A stretch of 64,000 nucleotides of DNA, taken from NCBI RefSeq assembly GCF_018129065.1, contig NZ_JAAEDM010000008.1:37013-101012 (forward strand), read 5' to 3'. This document shows positions 16,987 through 25,156 of this stretch, in pieces. The DNA comes from Neoroseomonas soli. GTDB taxonomy: Bacteria > Pseudomonadota > Alphaproteobacteria > Acetobacterales > Acetobacteraceae. A model generated the notes under the pieces. It had not been told where the DNA came from, did not search any database, and saw nothing but the letters and a program-made list of their open reading frames with translations. The first letter of the stretch is position 1, and every line of letters starts with the position of its first letter. Made by a program: the position numbers and the translations under genes.

Positions 16987-19341
16987 ATGAAGGTTGACCT
17001 GCCACTGATGCTCCGTCGCGCAACCATGCTCGCTGCGCTGATTGCATTGCCTTTCGTGCTTGCTGCCCTGCTGGTCTCTCCCCCGGCGCCGCACGCGGCG
17101 GAACGCGCCCGCCAGGGCTTCGTCGGCTCAACCACCTGCGCGTCGTGCCACGCGTCGGAAGCCGCCGCGTGGCGCGATAGCGACCACGCGCGCGCCATGG
17201 CGGCGGCGACACCCGCCAACGTGCTTGGTGATTTCTCCGGCGTGACCGCCACCGATGGCCGACACACCGCGTCCTTCCGACGCGAGGGCGATCGCTACGT
17301 GATCCGCACCGACGGGCCCGGTGGCGCCGTCGCAGACTTCACCATCACCGAGACCTTCGGCGTCGATCCCCTGCAGCAGTATCTGGTCCTGTTCCCCGAT
17401 GGCCGCCGGCAGGCCTTGCCCTGGGCGTGGGACAGCCGGCCCCGCGAGGAGGGCGGGCAGCGCTGGTTCCACCTCATGGCGCAGGACCCGCTGCCTGCGA
17501 CCGACCCGCTGCATTGGACCGAACGCGAGCAGACCTGGAACTTCATGTGCGCCTCCTGCCACTCGACGGGGCTGGTGCGCGGTTATGACGCGGCGACGGA
17601 TCGCTACGACACTACCTGGACCGAGATCAGCGTCGGCTGCGAGAGCTGCCACGGGCCCGGCGCCGCGCATGTCGCCTGGGCGCAATCGGGCGCACGCGGC
17701 GAGGACCCGCATCGCGGCCTCACCGTGAACCTCCGCGACCGGTCCGGCGGCGCCTGGCGCATCGCGGCCGACGACCCGCGCGGCATCGCGCGCTGGGACG
17801 GCCCGCCGCGCCAATCGAGCGCCGCGCAGGTCGAGACCTGCGCGCCCTGCCATGCCCGCGCCCGCCCGCTGGTCGCCGACCCGTCGCCCGGGCAGCGCTT
17901 CCTCGACACCCACGCGCCGCTGCTGCTGGAGCGCGGCGAGTACCACGCCGATGGCCAGATCCAGGGTGAGGTCTTCGAATGGGGATCCTTCGCGCAGTCA
18001 CGCATGAGCCGTGCGGGCGTGGTCTGCGCCGATTGCCACGACCCGCATCGCGGCACGCTTCGCGCGGAAGGCAACGCGGTCTGCGCGCAATGCCACCTGC
18101 CCGCGCGCTTCGACACGGCCGAGCACCACCGTCACGCGCCGGGCACGCCGGGCGCGCAATGCGTGTCCTGCCACATGCCCGCGGTGACCTACATGGGCGT
18201 GGACCGGCGACGCGATCACGCCTTCAGCATCCCGCGCCCCGATGTCGCGGCGCAGGTCGGGGCGCCCGACACCTGCACGTCCTGCCACACGGACCGCCCG
18301 CAATCCTGGGCGGCACGGCAGATCGTGGAATGGTTCGGGCCGCGGCGGCGCGACGATCCGTACCCCGCGCTCGCCATCGCCGCCGGACGCGAAGGGCGGC
18401 CCGGCGCGGACGCCCTGCTTGCCGCCGTGGCGACCGATCGCGCGCAGGCGCCGATCCTGCGCGCGACCGCTGTCTCGCTGCTGCCCATGCCGCCCTCTCC
18501 GGCCACGGCGCAGGCGATCGGCGCGACGCTGCTCGACCCCGATCCGCTGGTGCGCGCCGCGGCGCTGCGCATGCTCGAAGTCCTGCACCCGCGCAACCGC
18601 CTGCACGCGGCGCGCTTCCTGACCGACGAGACGCGGCTCGTGCGCATCGAGGCGGCACGCGCCCTGGCGCCTGTGCCGGTCGCCGCCCTGCCCGAGGCGG
18701 CGCGCTCCGCCTTCGCCCGCGCCTGGGAGGAGTTGCTGGCGAGCGAGCGCGTCGCCGCCGAGCGGCCGGAGGCGCATGTGAACATCGCTGCCCTGCTCGC
18801 CGCGCGCGGCGACATGGTCGGCGCCGAGGCCGCCTATCGCGACGCGCTGGCGCGCGACGCGACGCATCTCGGCGCGCTGGTGAACCTCGCGGATTTCGAG
18901 GCGCAGCGGGGGCGGCACGAGGCGGCCGAGGCTGCGCTGCGCCGCGCCGTCGCCGCGCATCCGGGCGAGGCAGAGGCGCATCACGCGCTGGCGCTGGCGC
19001 TGGCCCGCCAAGGGCGGACGGCCGATGCGCTGGCCCCGCTTGCCGAGGCCGCCAGGCTACGGCCCGAGGAACCGCGCTACGGCTACGTCCAGGCGATCGC
19101 GCTGAACCAATTGCGTCGGACCGAGGACGCCGTCGCCGTGCTGCGCGCGAACCTGGAACGCCACCCGCGCCACCGCGACAGCCTGATGGCGCTCGCGACG
19201 ATCGAGCGCGACCGTTCGAATTTCAGCGAAGCAGAGAGGCTCGCCGCCGCGGCCGTGGCGCTGGATGCGTCGGATCGCGAGGCCGCCGCGCTGCTCGCGC
19301 AGTTGCGGGGGCTGCGCCAGCGGCTTCCGGGCATCCGATAG
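16987..19341 (+). CDS. Octaheme c-type cytochrome with HEAT-like and TPR repeats
   Basis: A 784-residue secreted protein: signal peptide (cleavage near PHAAE), then eight CXXCH heme-binding motifs at about residues 51, 188, 218, 285, 347, 366, 392 and 427, the last four tightly grouped as in NrfB/cytochrome c-554-like packing. After the hemes is a 120-residue HEAT-like helical part (TAVSLLPMPP ... ALLDPDPLVRAAALRML), then four or five TPR units from about 590 to the end (AYRDALARDATHLGALVNLADFE, and so on). Periplasmic electron carrier or oxidoreductase; the substrate is unknown. The TPRs suggest a partner protein. Confidence 0.85.
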   Translation: MKVDLPLMLRRATMLAALIALPFVLAALLVSPPAPHAAERARQGFVGSTTCASCHASEAAAWRDSDHARAMAAATPANVLGDFSGVTATDGRHTASFRREGDRYVIRTDGPGGAVADFTITETFGVDPLQQYLVLFPDGRRQALPWAWDSRPREEGGQRWFHLMAQDPLPATDPLHWTEREQTWNFMCASCHSTGLVRGYDAATDRYDTTWTEISVGCESCHGPGAAHVAWAQSGARGEDPHRGLTVNLRDRSGGAWRIAADDPRGIARWDGPPRQSSAAQVETCAPCHARARPLVADPSPGQRFLDTHAPLLLERGEYHADGQIQGEVFEWGSFAQSRMSRAGVVCADCHDPHRGTLRAEGNAVCAQCHLPARFDTAEHHRHAPGTPGAQCVSCHMPAVTYMGVDRRRDHAFSIPRPDVAAQVGAPDTCTSCHTDRPQSWAARQIVEWFGPRRRDDPYPALAIAAGREGRPGADALLAAVATDRAQAPILRATAVSLLPMPPSPATAQAIGATLLDPDPLVRAAALRMLEVLHPRNRLHAARFLTDETRLVRIEAARALAPVPVAALPEAARSAFARAWEELLASERVAAERPEAHVNIAALLAARGDMVGAEAAYRDALARDATHLGALVNLADFEAQRGRHEAAEAALRRAVAAHPGEAEAHHALALALARQGRTADALAPLAEAARLRPEEPRYGYVQAIALNQLRRTEDAVAVLRANLERHPRHRDSLMALATIERDRSNFSEAERLAAAAVALDASDREAAALLAQLRGLRQRLPGIR

Positions 19342-19358
19342 GCGTGCGCGGCGCGCCG

Positions 19359-19823
19359 TCAGTCGAGTTCGATCAGGAGCCCGTCCGCACCGATCTGCAG
19401 CGCAACGCCTGTGCGCTGCGGACGGAGCTGGATGGTGACGCCCGCCGGATTCTGCAGCCACACGCCACCGCGCATCGCGGTGGAGCCCGCGACCGCGCCC
19501 GCGCGCGCCGTGCCGTAGAGGCCCGGGAAGTCGGCGAGCCGCGACAGCCCGTAGACGTCGCCATTGGCCCGGAGTTCGGAGATGCCGACCCCGCCGACGC
19601 CGAGACCCCGGACGCGGAACCGATGCGCGTGCCCCTGGAAGGTCAGGGTGCCGCTTCCCCAGGACACGCTGCCGAGCAGGCTGACCTGGGTCTGGGTGAT
19701 GGTGACTTGCCCCACCGGTCGGGCGGGCTCGGCGCCTTCCGTCCGCGCCGCGAAGCCCGCGGCGAGGAAGGTGGCGAAGCCAAGCCGGCCGGCGGCGCGG
19801 CGGGTATGGTGGCGGGTCGGCAT
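19359..19823 (-). CDS. Small secreted beta-rich protein of unknown function
   Basis: A 154-residue protein read from 19823; ribosome site GGAAG upstream. The N-terminus has paired arginines followed by a hydrophobic stretch (RRAAGRLGFATFLAAGFAA), which could be a Sec or Tat signal. The mature part is Gly-rich and beta-prone: SVSWGSGTLTFQGHAHRFRVRGLGVGGVG, then YGLSRLADFPGLYGTARAG. The pattern resembles periplasmic proteins of the DUF1134/EipA kind, but I cannot confirm the family. Third of a minus-strand group with the DPRG-repeat protein and the outer-membrane barrel. Confidence 0.6.
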   Translation of the reverse strand: MPTRHHTRRAAGRLGFATFLAAGFAARTEGAEPARPVGQVTITQTQVSLLGSVSWGSGTLTFQGHAHRFRVRGLGVGGVGISELRANGDVYGLSRLADFPGLYGTARAGAVAGSTAMRGGVWLQNPAGVTIQLRPQRTGVALQIGADGLLIELD

Positions 19824-19965
19824 GTCGGGGTCTTCCGTGCGGGAAGGGGCGGCTTCCTCGGCCGGCGATTGCGTCTACGCCTTCGCGTGTCCGGGCAGTT
19901 CGCGGGTGGCGGGCGTGAGCCGCTTGCGTCGCGACACGGCCGCGCCGGCAAGGCGGGTGGTCTCC

Positions 19966-20328
19966 TCAGCGTGCGGATCGCGGATCGAACGGTCCACGCG
20001 GATCGAGCGGGCCCCGCGGGTCCAGCGGGCCGCGTGGATCGAGGGGGCCTCGCGGGTCCAGCGGACCTCGGGGATCGGCCAGGCCACGCGGATCGGCGGC
20101 GCCGCGCGGATCGAGAGGCCCGCGTGGGTCGAGCGGTCCCCGGGGATCGGCCAATCCACGCGGATCCGCCGCACCGCGCGGGTTGGCGGGCAAGCGATGC
20201 CGAGGTGCCTGGGCAGCCGCGCGGCGCGGCGCGAAGAGCGCGAGCAGAGCGAGCCCGCCTGACGCGGCGAGGCGCGCGCATGTCCGTCGATGCACCGGAC
20301 GATCGTCCTTCGCGGCGCGGTCTGCCAT
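19966..20328 (-). CDS. Secreted DPRG hexapeptide-repeat protein
   Basis: A 120-residue protein. The start at 20328 has GGAGGA just upstream; the frame stays open to 20370. The N-terminus has a twin-arginine-like signal (HRRTCARLAASGGLALLALF) ending AAAQA. The rest is 12 tandem hexapeptides of the type DPRGPL/DPRGAA/DPRGLA, ending DPRSAR, with a higher-order 24-residue duplication. Regular proline and alternating charge suggest an extended, cell-surface or periplasmic rod rather than an enzyme. The repeat length at DNA level is 18 nt, so copy number is likely to vary by slippage. Confidence 0.6.
   Translation of the reverse strand: MADRAAKDDRPVHRRTCARLAASGGLALLALFAPRRAAAQAPRHRLPANPRGAADPRGLADPRGPLDPRGPLDPRGAADPRGLADPRGPLDPRGPLDPRGPLDPRGPLDPRGPFDPRSAR
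19969..20184 (-). repeat. 18-nt tandem repeat encoding DPRG hexapeptides
   Basis: Twelve 18-nt units within the coding sequence. Units are imperfect; a four-unit block (DPRGAA, DPRGLA, DPRGPL, DPRGPL) occurs twice in a row. Confidence 0.85.
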
Positions 20329-20392
20329 GTCGTCCTCCATGCGCTCGGATTCGTTCCTCGTGCCTCGCAACGGAAGCGGAGCTGCGCCGCGC

Positions 20393-21175
20393 TCAGAAGC
20401 GCAGGCTTGCGCCGATGATCGGCCCGGCCATGTCGAGCGAGATGTCCGAGCGGCCCTTGTCGTAGTCGATGTGGATCCAGCGATAGCCGACCGACGCGCT
20501 GATGTTCGCGGTGATCTGCCAGTCCAGCGTAGCCATCAGTTGGTAGGTCAGTTGCGATCCGGCACCGAAGCCGCCGATATCCCCATAGCCGGTGATGGCG
20601 AGGCTGTCGTTCAGGCGGACCACGCCGCGCGCGGCGATGACCGGATCGACCCAGCTCACCGAGTTGTCCACGCTGCGCCCGGGCAGGCGCCCGGCATCGA
20701 GCGTAAGCTCGGTGTCGAACCACCAGGCGCGCACGCCGCCGCCGAGCTCGAACCGCCCGCCCTGTCCCTGCGCGACGGTATAGAGGCCGATCGCGGATAC
20801 CTCCGCCGATTGGGTCCGCGCGCTGGCGCCGCTGAAGGCCCCGTGCCCCGGGACGGGCACACCCTGCTGCAGGTTGAGGTAGAGCGTATCGACGACGAGG
20901 CTGAAATTCCCGCGCCGCGCCTCGAACAGGCCCATCGCAGAGAACTTCATGGTGCCGAAGATGTCGCCGAAATCAGCCGCGAAACTCTCCGATCCCGCCG
21001 CCGTCGTGACCTCGCCGCCAAGGCCCGAGAACCAGACATAGGGCGACAGGGTGAAGGTCCATTCGTCCGGCGCCGCGGCGGGCTGCTGCGCCCGCGCAGG
21101 CGCGGCCGGGAGCGCGAGAGCAACGAGCGCGCAGAGCAGCGTATTCGCCTTCATCCGACCTGCGGGACAACCCAT
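20393..21175 (-). CDS. Outer-membrane beta-barrel protein
   Basis: About 260 residues from the ATG at 21175 (GAGAG upstream; a second ATG at 21154 is possible). Signal peptide MKANTLLCALVALALPAAPARAQ, then beta strands with aromatic ends: WTFTLSPYVWFSGLGGEV, FSLVVDTLYLNLQQGV, ISASVGYRWIHIDYDKG, ending in a C-terminal Phe (GASLRF) as required by BAM. The pattern is that of an 8-12-strand porin-like or OmpW/lipid A deacylase-type barrel of unknown substrate. It is read divergently from the second arylsulfatase, with about 190 bases between the two starts. Confidence 0.75.
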   Translation of the reverse strand: MGCPAGRMKANTLLCALVALALPAAPARAQQPAAAPDEWTFTLSPYVWFSGLGGEVTTAAGSESFAADFGDIFGTMKFSAMGLFEARRGNFSLVVDTLYLNLQQGVPVPGHGAFSGASARTQSAEVSAIGLYTVAQGQGGRFELGGGVRAWWFDTELTLDAGRLPGRSVDNSVSWVDPVIAARGVVRLNDSLAITGYGDIGGFGAGSQLTYQLMATLDWQITANISASVGYRWIHIDYDKGRSDISLDMAGPIIGASLRF

Positions 21176-21368
21176 GCTTTGCTCTCTCACTTTTGCCTTG
21201 GCATGCAGATCAATAGGATACGTTGCCCCGCATCTCGATGTCGATGCTTGCCGGACGGTCTGCCGATTTTGGATAGAGGATGAGCGTCGACGCTTACGGT
21301 TCATTCTGGCACGCCGATATCATCGGCTCCGTCGCCTCCCGACCGTATGTGAAATGAAGGATCGCGCC

Positions 21369-23864
21369 ATGATCTTCAGACCGGGCCATCGCGCATCGTC
21401 GGTCGTCCTTGTGCCGACGCTGCGCGGCCGCGGCGCGCCCGCGGCGATCGGCGCGGCACTGCTTCTCCTGACGCTTGCCTTCGTCGCGCGCGAGGCGCCG
21501 GCGCAGGACCTCCGCGGCACGCCGGGCTCCGCCACCGCTATCGAGTTCCCGAACTCCCGGATCCTGCCGCAGCCGCCCGCTCCCTTCGCGGGCACCATCA
21601 ATCCTTCCGCGCGGGAGAGCACGCCGGCTTGGCCGCCTACGCTCGGCGCGCCCGAGAACGCACCGAACGTCCTGCTGATCATCACCGACGATGTCGGCTA
21701 CGGCGCGCCCTCCACCTTCGGCGGCATCATCGAGACGCCGGCGCTGGAACGCGTGGCCCAGGCCGGGCTGCGCTACACGCAGTTCCACACCACCGCGCTC
21801 TGCTCGCCGACGCGCGCCTCCCTGCTGACAGGGCGCAATCCCCATTCGGTCGGCTTCGGCGCTGTTGCGGAGCTCTCGACCGGCTTCCCCGGCTACAACG
21901 CGATCATCGGCGCCGACACGGCGACGATCGCCGAGACGCTGCGCCGGAACGGCTATTCGACCGCCTGGTTCGGCAAGAACCACAACACGCCGCCCTGGGA
22001 GATCAGCCCCGCCGGCCCCTTCGACCGCTGGCCCACCGGCCTCGGCTTCGACCTCTTCTACGGCTTCATGGGCGGCGAGACGAACCAGTGGGAGCCGGGC
22101 AACCTCTACCGCAACACGACGCGCATCCTGCCCTTCGAAGGCCGCCCGGGCTGGAACCTCACGACCGCCATGGCCGACGAGGCCGTCGAGCGCATCCGCG
22201 AACTGAACGAGGTCGCGCCGGGCCGCCCCTGGTTCATCCACTACGCGCCGGGCGGCGCGCATGCCCCGCATCATCCGACGCCCGAATGGATCGCCCGCTT
22301 CCGCGGCCAGTTCGACGAGGGGTGGGAGGTGATCCGCGAGCGCATCTTCGCCAACCAGCAGCGCCTCGGCGTGCTGCCGCCGAACGCGGTGCTGCCGCCC
22401 TGGCCGGACACGCTGCCGCGCTGGTCGAGCCTCTCGGCCGATCAGCGGCGACTCTATGCGCGGCAGGCGGAAGTCTTCGCGGCCTACCTAGCCTATACAG
22501 ACCATGAAATCGGCCGCGTCATCCAGGCGGTGCGCGACGCCGGGCAGATCGACAACACGCTGGTCATCTACATCAGCGGCGACAACGGCGGCAGCGCCGA
22601 AGGCCAGGTGCACGGCACGCCGAACGAATTCGCCTTCTTCAACGGCGTCGAGATCCCGGTCGAGCAGCAGCTACCCTTCATCGACGAATGGGGCGGGGAG
22701 AGGACCTATCCGAACCTCGCGGTCGGCTGGACCTGGGCCTTCGGCACGCCGTACCAGTGGACGAAGCAGGTCGCCTCCCATTTCGGCGGCACGCGCAACG
22801 GCATGGCCATCTCCTGGCCGCGGCGCATCGCGGACCGCGGCAGCATTCGCCACCAGTTCCACCACGTGCTCGACATCGCGCCGACGATCCTGGAAGCGAT
22901 CGGCATCCCCGAGCCGCGTTCGGTCAACGGCGTGGCGCAGCGGCCGATCGAGGGCATCAGCATGCTCTACACCTTCGGCGCCGCGAATGCCGTCGCGCCG
23001 TCGCGCCGTCGCACGCAGCATTTCGAGATGCTCGCCCATCGCGGCATCTACCACGATGGCTGGTACGCCAACACGACGCCACCGACGCTGCCCTGGCAGA
23101 GTTCCGGCCACGCGCCGGAGGATGTCGTCAACGGCTATGCCTGGGAACTGTACAACCTCGCCGAGGATCCGACGCAGAGCCGGAACCTCGCCGCGCAATA
23201 CCCCGACCGGCTGCGCGACCTGCAGCAGCTCTTCCTGGTCGAGGCGGCGCGCTACCGCGTCCTGCCGCTCGACAATTCCAGCCTGCCGCGGCTGATTGCG
23301 CCGCGGCCGGGCCCGTCGGCCGGGCGGCAGGAATTCATCTATCGCGGGGCGGGGACCAGCCTGCAGGCCAGCGTGGCGCCATCGCTGCTGAACCGCGCCT
23401 ATCGCCTGGTGGCCGAGATCGAGGTGCCGGCCGGTGGCGCGAGCGGCGTCATCGCGACGCATGGCGGGCGCTTCGCGGGCTGGGGCTTCTACCTGCTTGC
23501 CGGCCGGCCGGTCTTCACCTGGAACCTGCTCGACATGGAGCGGGTGAAGTGGGAGGCGCCGGCCGCCCTGCCGCCCGGCCGGCACAGCATCGCCTTCGAG
23601 TTCCAGCCGGATGCCGCCGGCGCGCCGGTGGGGCGCGGTGGAACGGGGATCCTGTCGGTCAACGGGCAGGTGGTGGCGCGACGGACGATGGCGCGGACGC
23701 TGCCCTTCGCCGTGCAGAGCGACGAGACCTTCGATGTCGGCCTCGACACGGGGTCGTCCGTCTACGACCGGGACTATCGGACACCCTTCGCGTTCACGGG
23801 CCGGCTGGAGCGGATCGTGGTGACGCTGGGCGAGTCCACCCTGCCGAGGTCGCCGGCGCGATGA
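21369..23864 (+). CDS. Arylsulfatase (formylglycine-dependent), copy 2
   Basis: An 831-residue paralogue of the enzyme at 12806-15250, sharing long identical stretches such as WPPTLGAPENAPNVLLI and YGAPSTFGGIIETPALER and the same C-terminal beta-sandwich. ATG at 21369 with GAAGGA upstream; signal peptide cleaved near APAQD. Modification motif C145-S-P-T-R is intact, and the metal and GDNGGS segments are kept. Differences cluster on the surface and in substrate-side loops (for example GTPNEFAFFNGVEIPVEQQL), so the two may hydrolyse different sulfate esters. Confidence 0.88.
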   Translation: MIFRPGHRASSVVLVPTLRGRGAPAAIGAALLLLTLAFVAREAPAQDLRGTPGSATAIEFPNSRILPQPPAPFAGTINPSARESTPAWPPTLGAPENAPNVLLIITDDVGYGAPSTFGGIIETPALERVAQAGLRYTQFHTTALCSPTRASLLTGRNPHSVGFGAVAELSTGFPGYNAIIGADTATIAETLRRNGYSTAWFGKNHNTPPWEISPAGPFDRWPTGLGFDLFYGFMGGETNQWEPGNLYRNTTRILPFEGRPGWNLTTAMADEAVERIRELNEVAPGRPWFIHYAPGGAHAPHHPTPEWIARFRGQFDEGWEVIRERIFANQQRLGVLPPNAVLPPWPDTLPRWSSLSADQRRLYARQAEVFAAYLAYTDHEIGRVIQAVRDAGQIDNTLVIYISGDNGGSAEGQVHGTPNEFAFFNGVEIPVEQQLPFIDEWGGERTYPNLAVGWTWAFGTPYQWTKQVASHFGGTRNGMAISWPRRIADRGSIRHQFHHVLDIAPTILEAIGIPEPRSVNGVAQRPIEGISMLYTFGAANAVAPSRRRTQHFEMLAHRGIYHDGWYANTTPPTLPWQSSGHAPEDVVNGYAWELYNLAEDPTQSRNLAAQYPDRLRDLQQLFLVEAARYRVLPLDNSSLPRLIAPRPGPSAGRQEFIYRGAGTSLQASVAPSLLNRAYRLVAEIEVPAGGASGVIATHGGRFAGWGFYLLAGRPVFTWNLLDMERVKWEAPAALPPGRHSIAFEFQPDAAGAPVGRGGTGILSVNGQVVARRTMARTLPFAVQSDETFDVGLDTGSSVYDRDYRTPFAFTGRLERIVVTLGESTLPRSPAR

Positions 23865-24094
23865 GGCCGACCGAGAGGCAGTAGGTGCCGCCACGGAAAG
23901 ACCTGGGCGCCATATGGTCCGCGGGGCCGCCTGTTTGTCTCCGGAAGCCCCGCGAGCCATCGACGGTACGAGGAGTTCTTTCATGAGGGACAGGGCATAG
24001 ATAGGCAGCATCGGAAGCAGGAAGGCGATCGCCTTCACTTCGCAGGCGAGCCGTCACGTTCGCTATCCCGACCAAGCCGACGCGCTTTTTCCTC

Positions 24095-24133
24095 CCCAGA
24101 GAATTTCATTCCCCGGTTCCTACCGCTGCTCCA
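24095..24133. repeat. 39-nt dispersed repeat, copy 1
   Basis: Begins CCCAGAGAATTTC and ends ACCGCTGCTCCA; matches 55123-55161 at 36 of 39 positions, same orientation. Both copies lie in gene-poor DNA. Confidence 0.7.
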
Positions 24134-24273
24134 GTCTTCTCTCTCACAACTCGTCTCTCCTGGTCAGGGCACCGCGCTGAGGCGCAGGTTTGGACGAGGT
24201 TTGTGCGCGGACCTTGATGGTTCGAGGGCGCAACCACCACCAAATTTGGGCCGGAGAGGGCGGAGAGTCTCCG

Positions 24274-24308
24274 AACCTTGAGGGTAGGCCAATTCTACCC
24301 TCAAGGTT
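24274..24308. repeat. Perfect 14-bp hairpin
   Basis: AACCTTGAGGGTAG at 24274-24287, a 7-nt loop, and its exact complement at 24295-24308. No T tract follows on either strand, so a simple terminator is unlikely; it could be a recombination site, operator or RNA hairpin. Confidence 0.6.
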
Positions 24309-24466
24309 AACCCATTGATATTAGGTGGATTTTTCTCGGCGTGACCGAGAGCTTTCAGTAACCCGATCGCTCCGCAACGCTTGGTTAATGCAAACTGTTG
24401 ATCCGCCCCAATCATACGATCAACGAATTGCAGCATCGCCGCAGGTATTTCAGAGACCGGATCGAC

Positions 24467-24991
24467 ATGGACGATAAAGACCACGTCTTCGCCCGCTTCA
24501 AGGACGACAAGCCGGCGTCGGCCGATCGACGCGAGACGCTGACCATCCCCCGACGCGCCGGAGTGCCGGGAAGCAGGTCGGTCGAAGTGGTGCATGTGCG
24601 ATCGGGTGGCGCCGTGAGGGACAGGCAACAGCGCCAGGATCAACATGTTCGTGCGGCTTCGTGGGACGGCGGCTTCCCGACGAAGCAAACGCCCCGCACG
24701 TCTATGCCGATCGAGCATGCGACCCCTGAAGCCGCAGAGCCGGTCACCCACGTCATGCCAGCCTGGGAGCCAGCGGCGACGGAGGCTGATGCGGCCCCTG
24801 CTGAGGAGCTTGTCGCTGCGCCACGTCGTGGCCGAGGGCGACCTCGCAAACGGCCGACCAGCGCGCCGACAAGGCGCGTCGCCGACCCGTTCAACGCATC
24901 AGATGGTGGCGCAAACTGCATGCGGTGCGGCTATGCGATCGAGCCTGCGCGCGAACGTCGCGGGCTGATGACGTGCGCGGACTGCGGTTAG
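24467..24991 (+). CDS. AT-hook protein with C-terminal zinc ribbon
   Basis: About 174 residues from the ATG at 24467; the frame opens at 24398. The N-terminus reads MDDKDHVFARFKDDK, a short motif also found at 57972 with mostly third-position changes, which supports this strand and frame. The middle is Ala/Glu-rich. Near residue 125 is an AT-hook (RGRGRPRKRP), which binds the minor groove of AT-rich DNA, and the last 27 residues hold CMRCG ... CADC, spaced like the C4 zinc finger of DksA/TraR proteins. Likely a small DNA- or RNA-polymerase-associated regulator; no family name is certain. A minus-strand frame overlaps it and was rejected. Confidence 0.5.
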   Translation: MDDKDHVFARFKDDKPASADRRETLTIPRRAGVPGSRSVEVVHVRSGGAVRDRQQRQDQHVRAASWDGGFPTKQTPRTSMPIEHATPEAAEPVTHVMPAWEPAATEADAAPAEELVAAPRRGRGRPRKRPTSAPTRRVADPFNASDGGANCMRCGYAIEPARERRGLMTCADCG

Positions 24992-25156
24992 GGCCAGCCT
25001 GCGTCGGACGCAGCACTTCCCGAGCATAGCGAGCGATGGGAAGCAGATATGCTGCGCAGCGCGTGCGGGCCTGGGTGTCGCGACGGAGCGCCTGCATCGG
25101 TTAGCCGAACCGCGGGTGACTTGCAGATCATGTGACCGGGGTGATTGGCATGATGT

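Larger units (their letters stand above)
23865..24466. other. Noncoding region with repeat and hairpin
   Basis: Some 600 bases without a supported gene. It holds a 39-nt sequence that recurs at 55123 (see repeat) and a perfect 14-bp hairpin at 24274-24308. The GC content drops around 24060-24400, unlike the neighbours, which suggests acquired or degenerate DNA. Confidence 0.45.

Noticed and set aside
19969..20184. Possible CRISPR array
   Set aside because: Units are 18 nt with no spacers and are in frame within a coding sequence.
19564..20262. Plus-strand frame through the DPRG repeat
   Set aside because: The minus strand gives a signal peptide, ribosome site and regular hexapeptides; the plus frame is its mirror.
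24164..24751. 195-residue minus-strand frame overlapping the AT-hook gene
   Set aside because: The motif shared with 57972 changes mostly in third positions of the plus frame; the plus strand also has an AT-hook and zinc ribbon.
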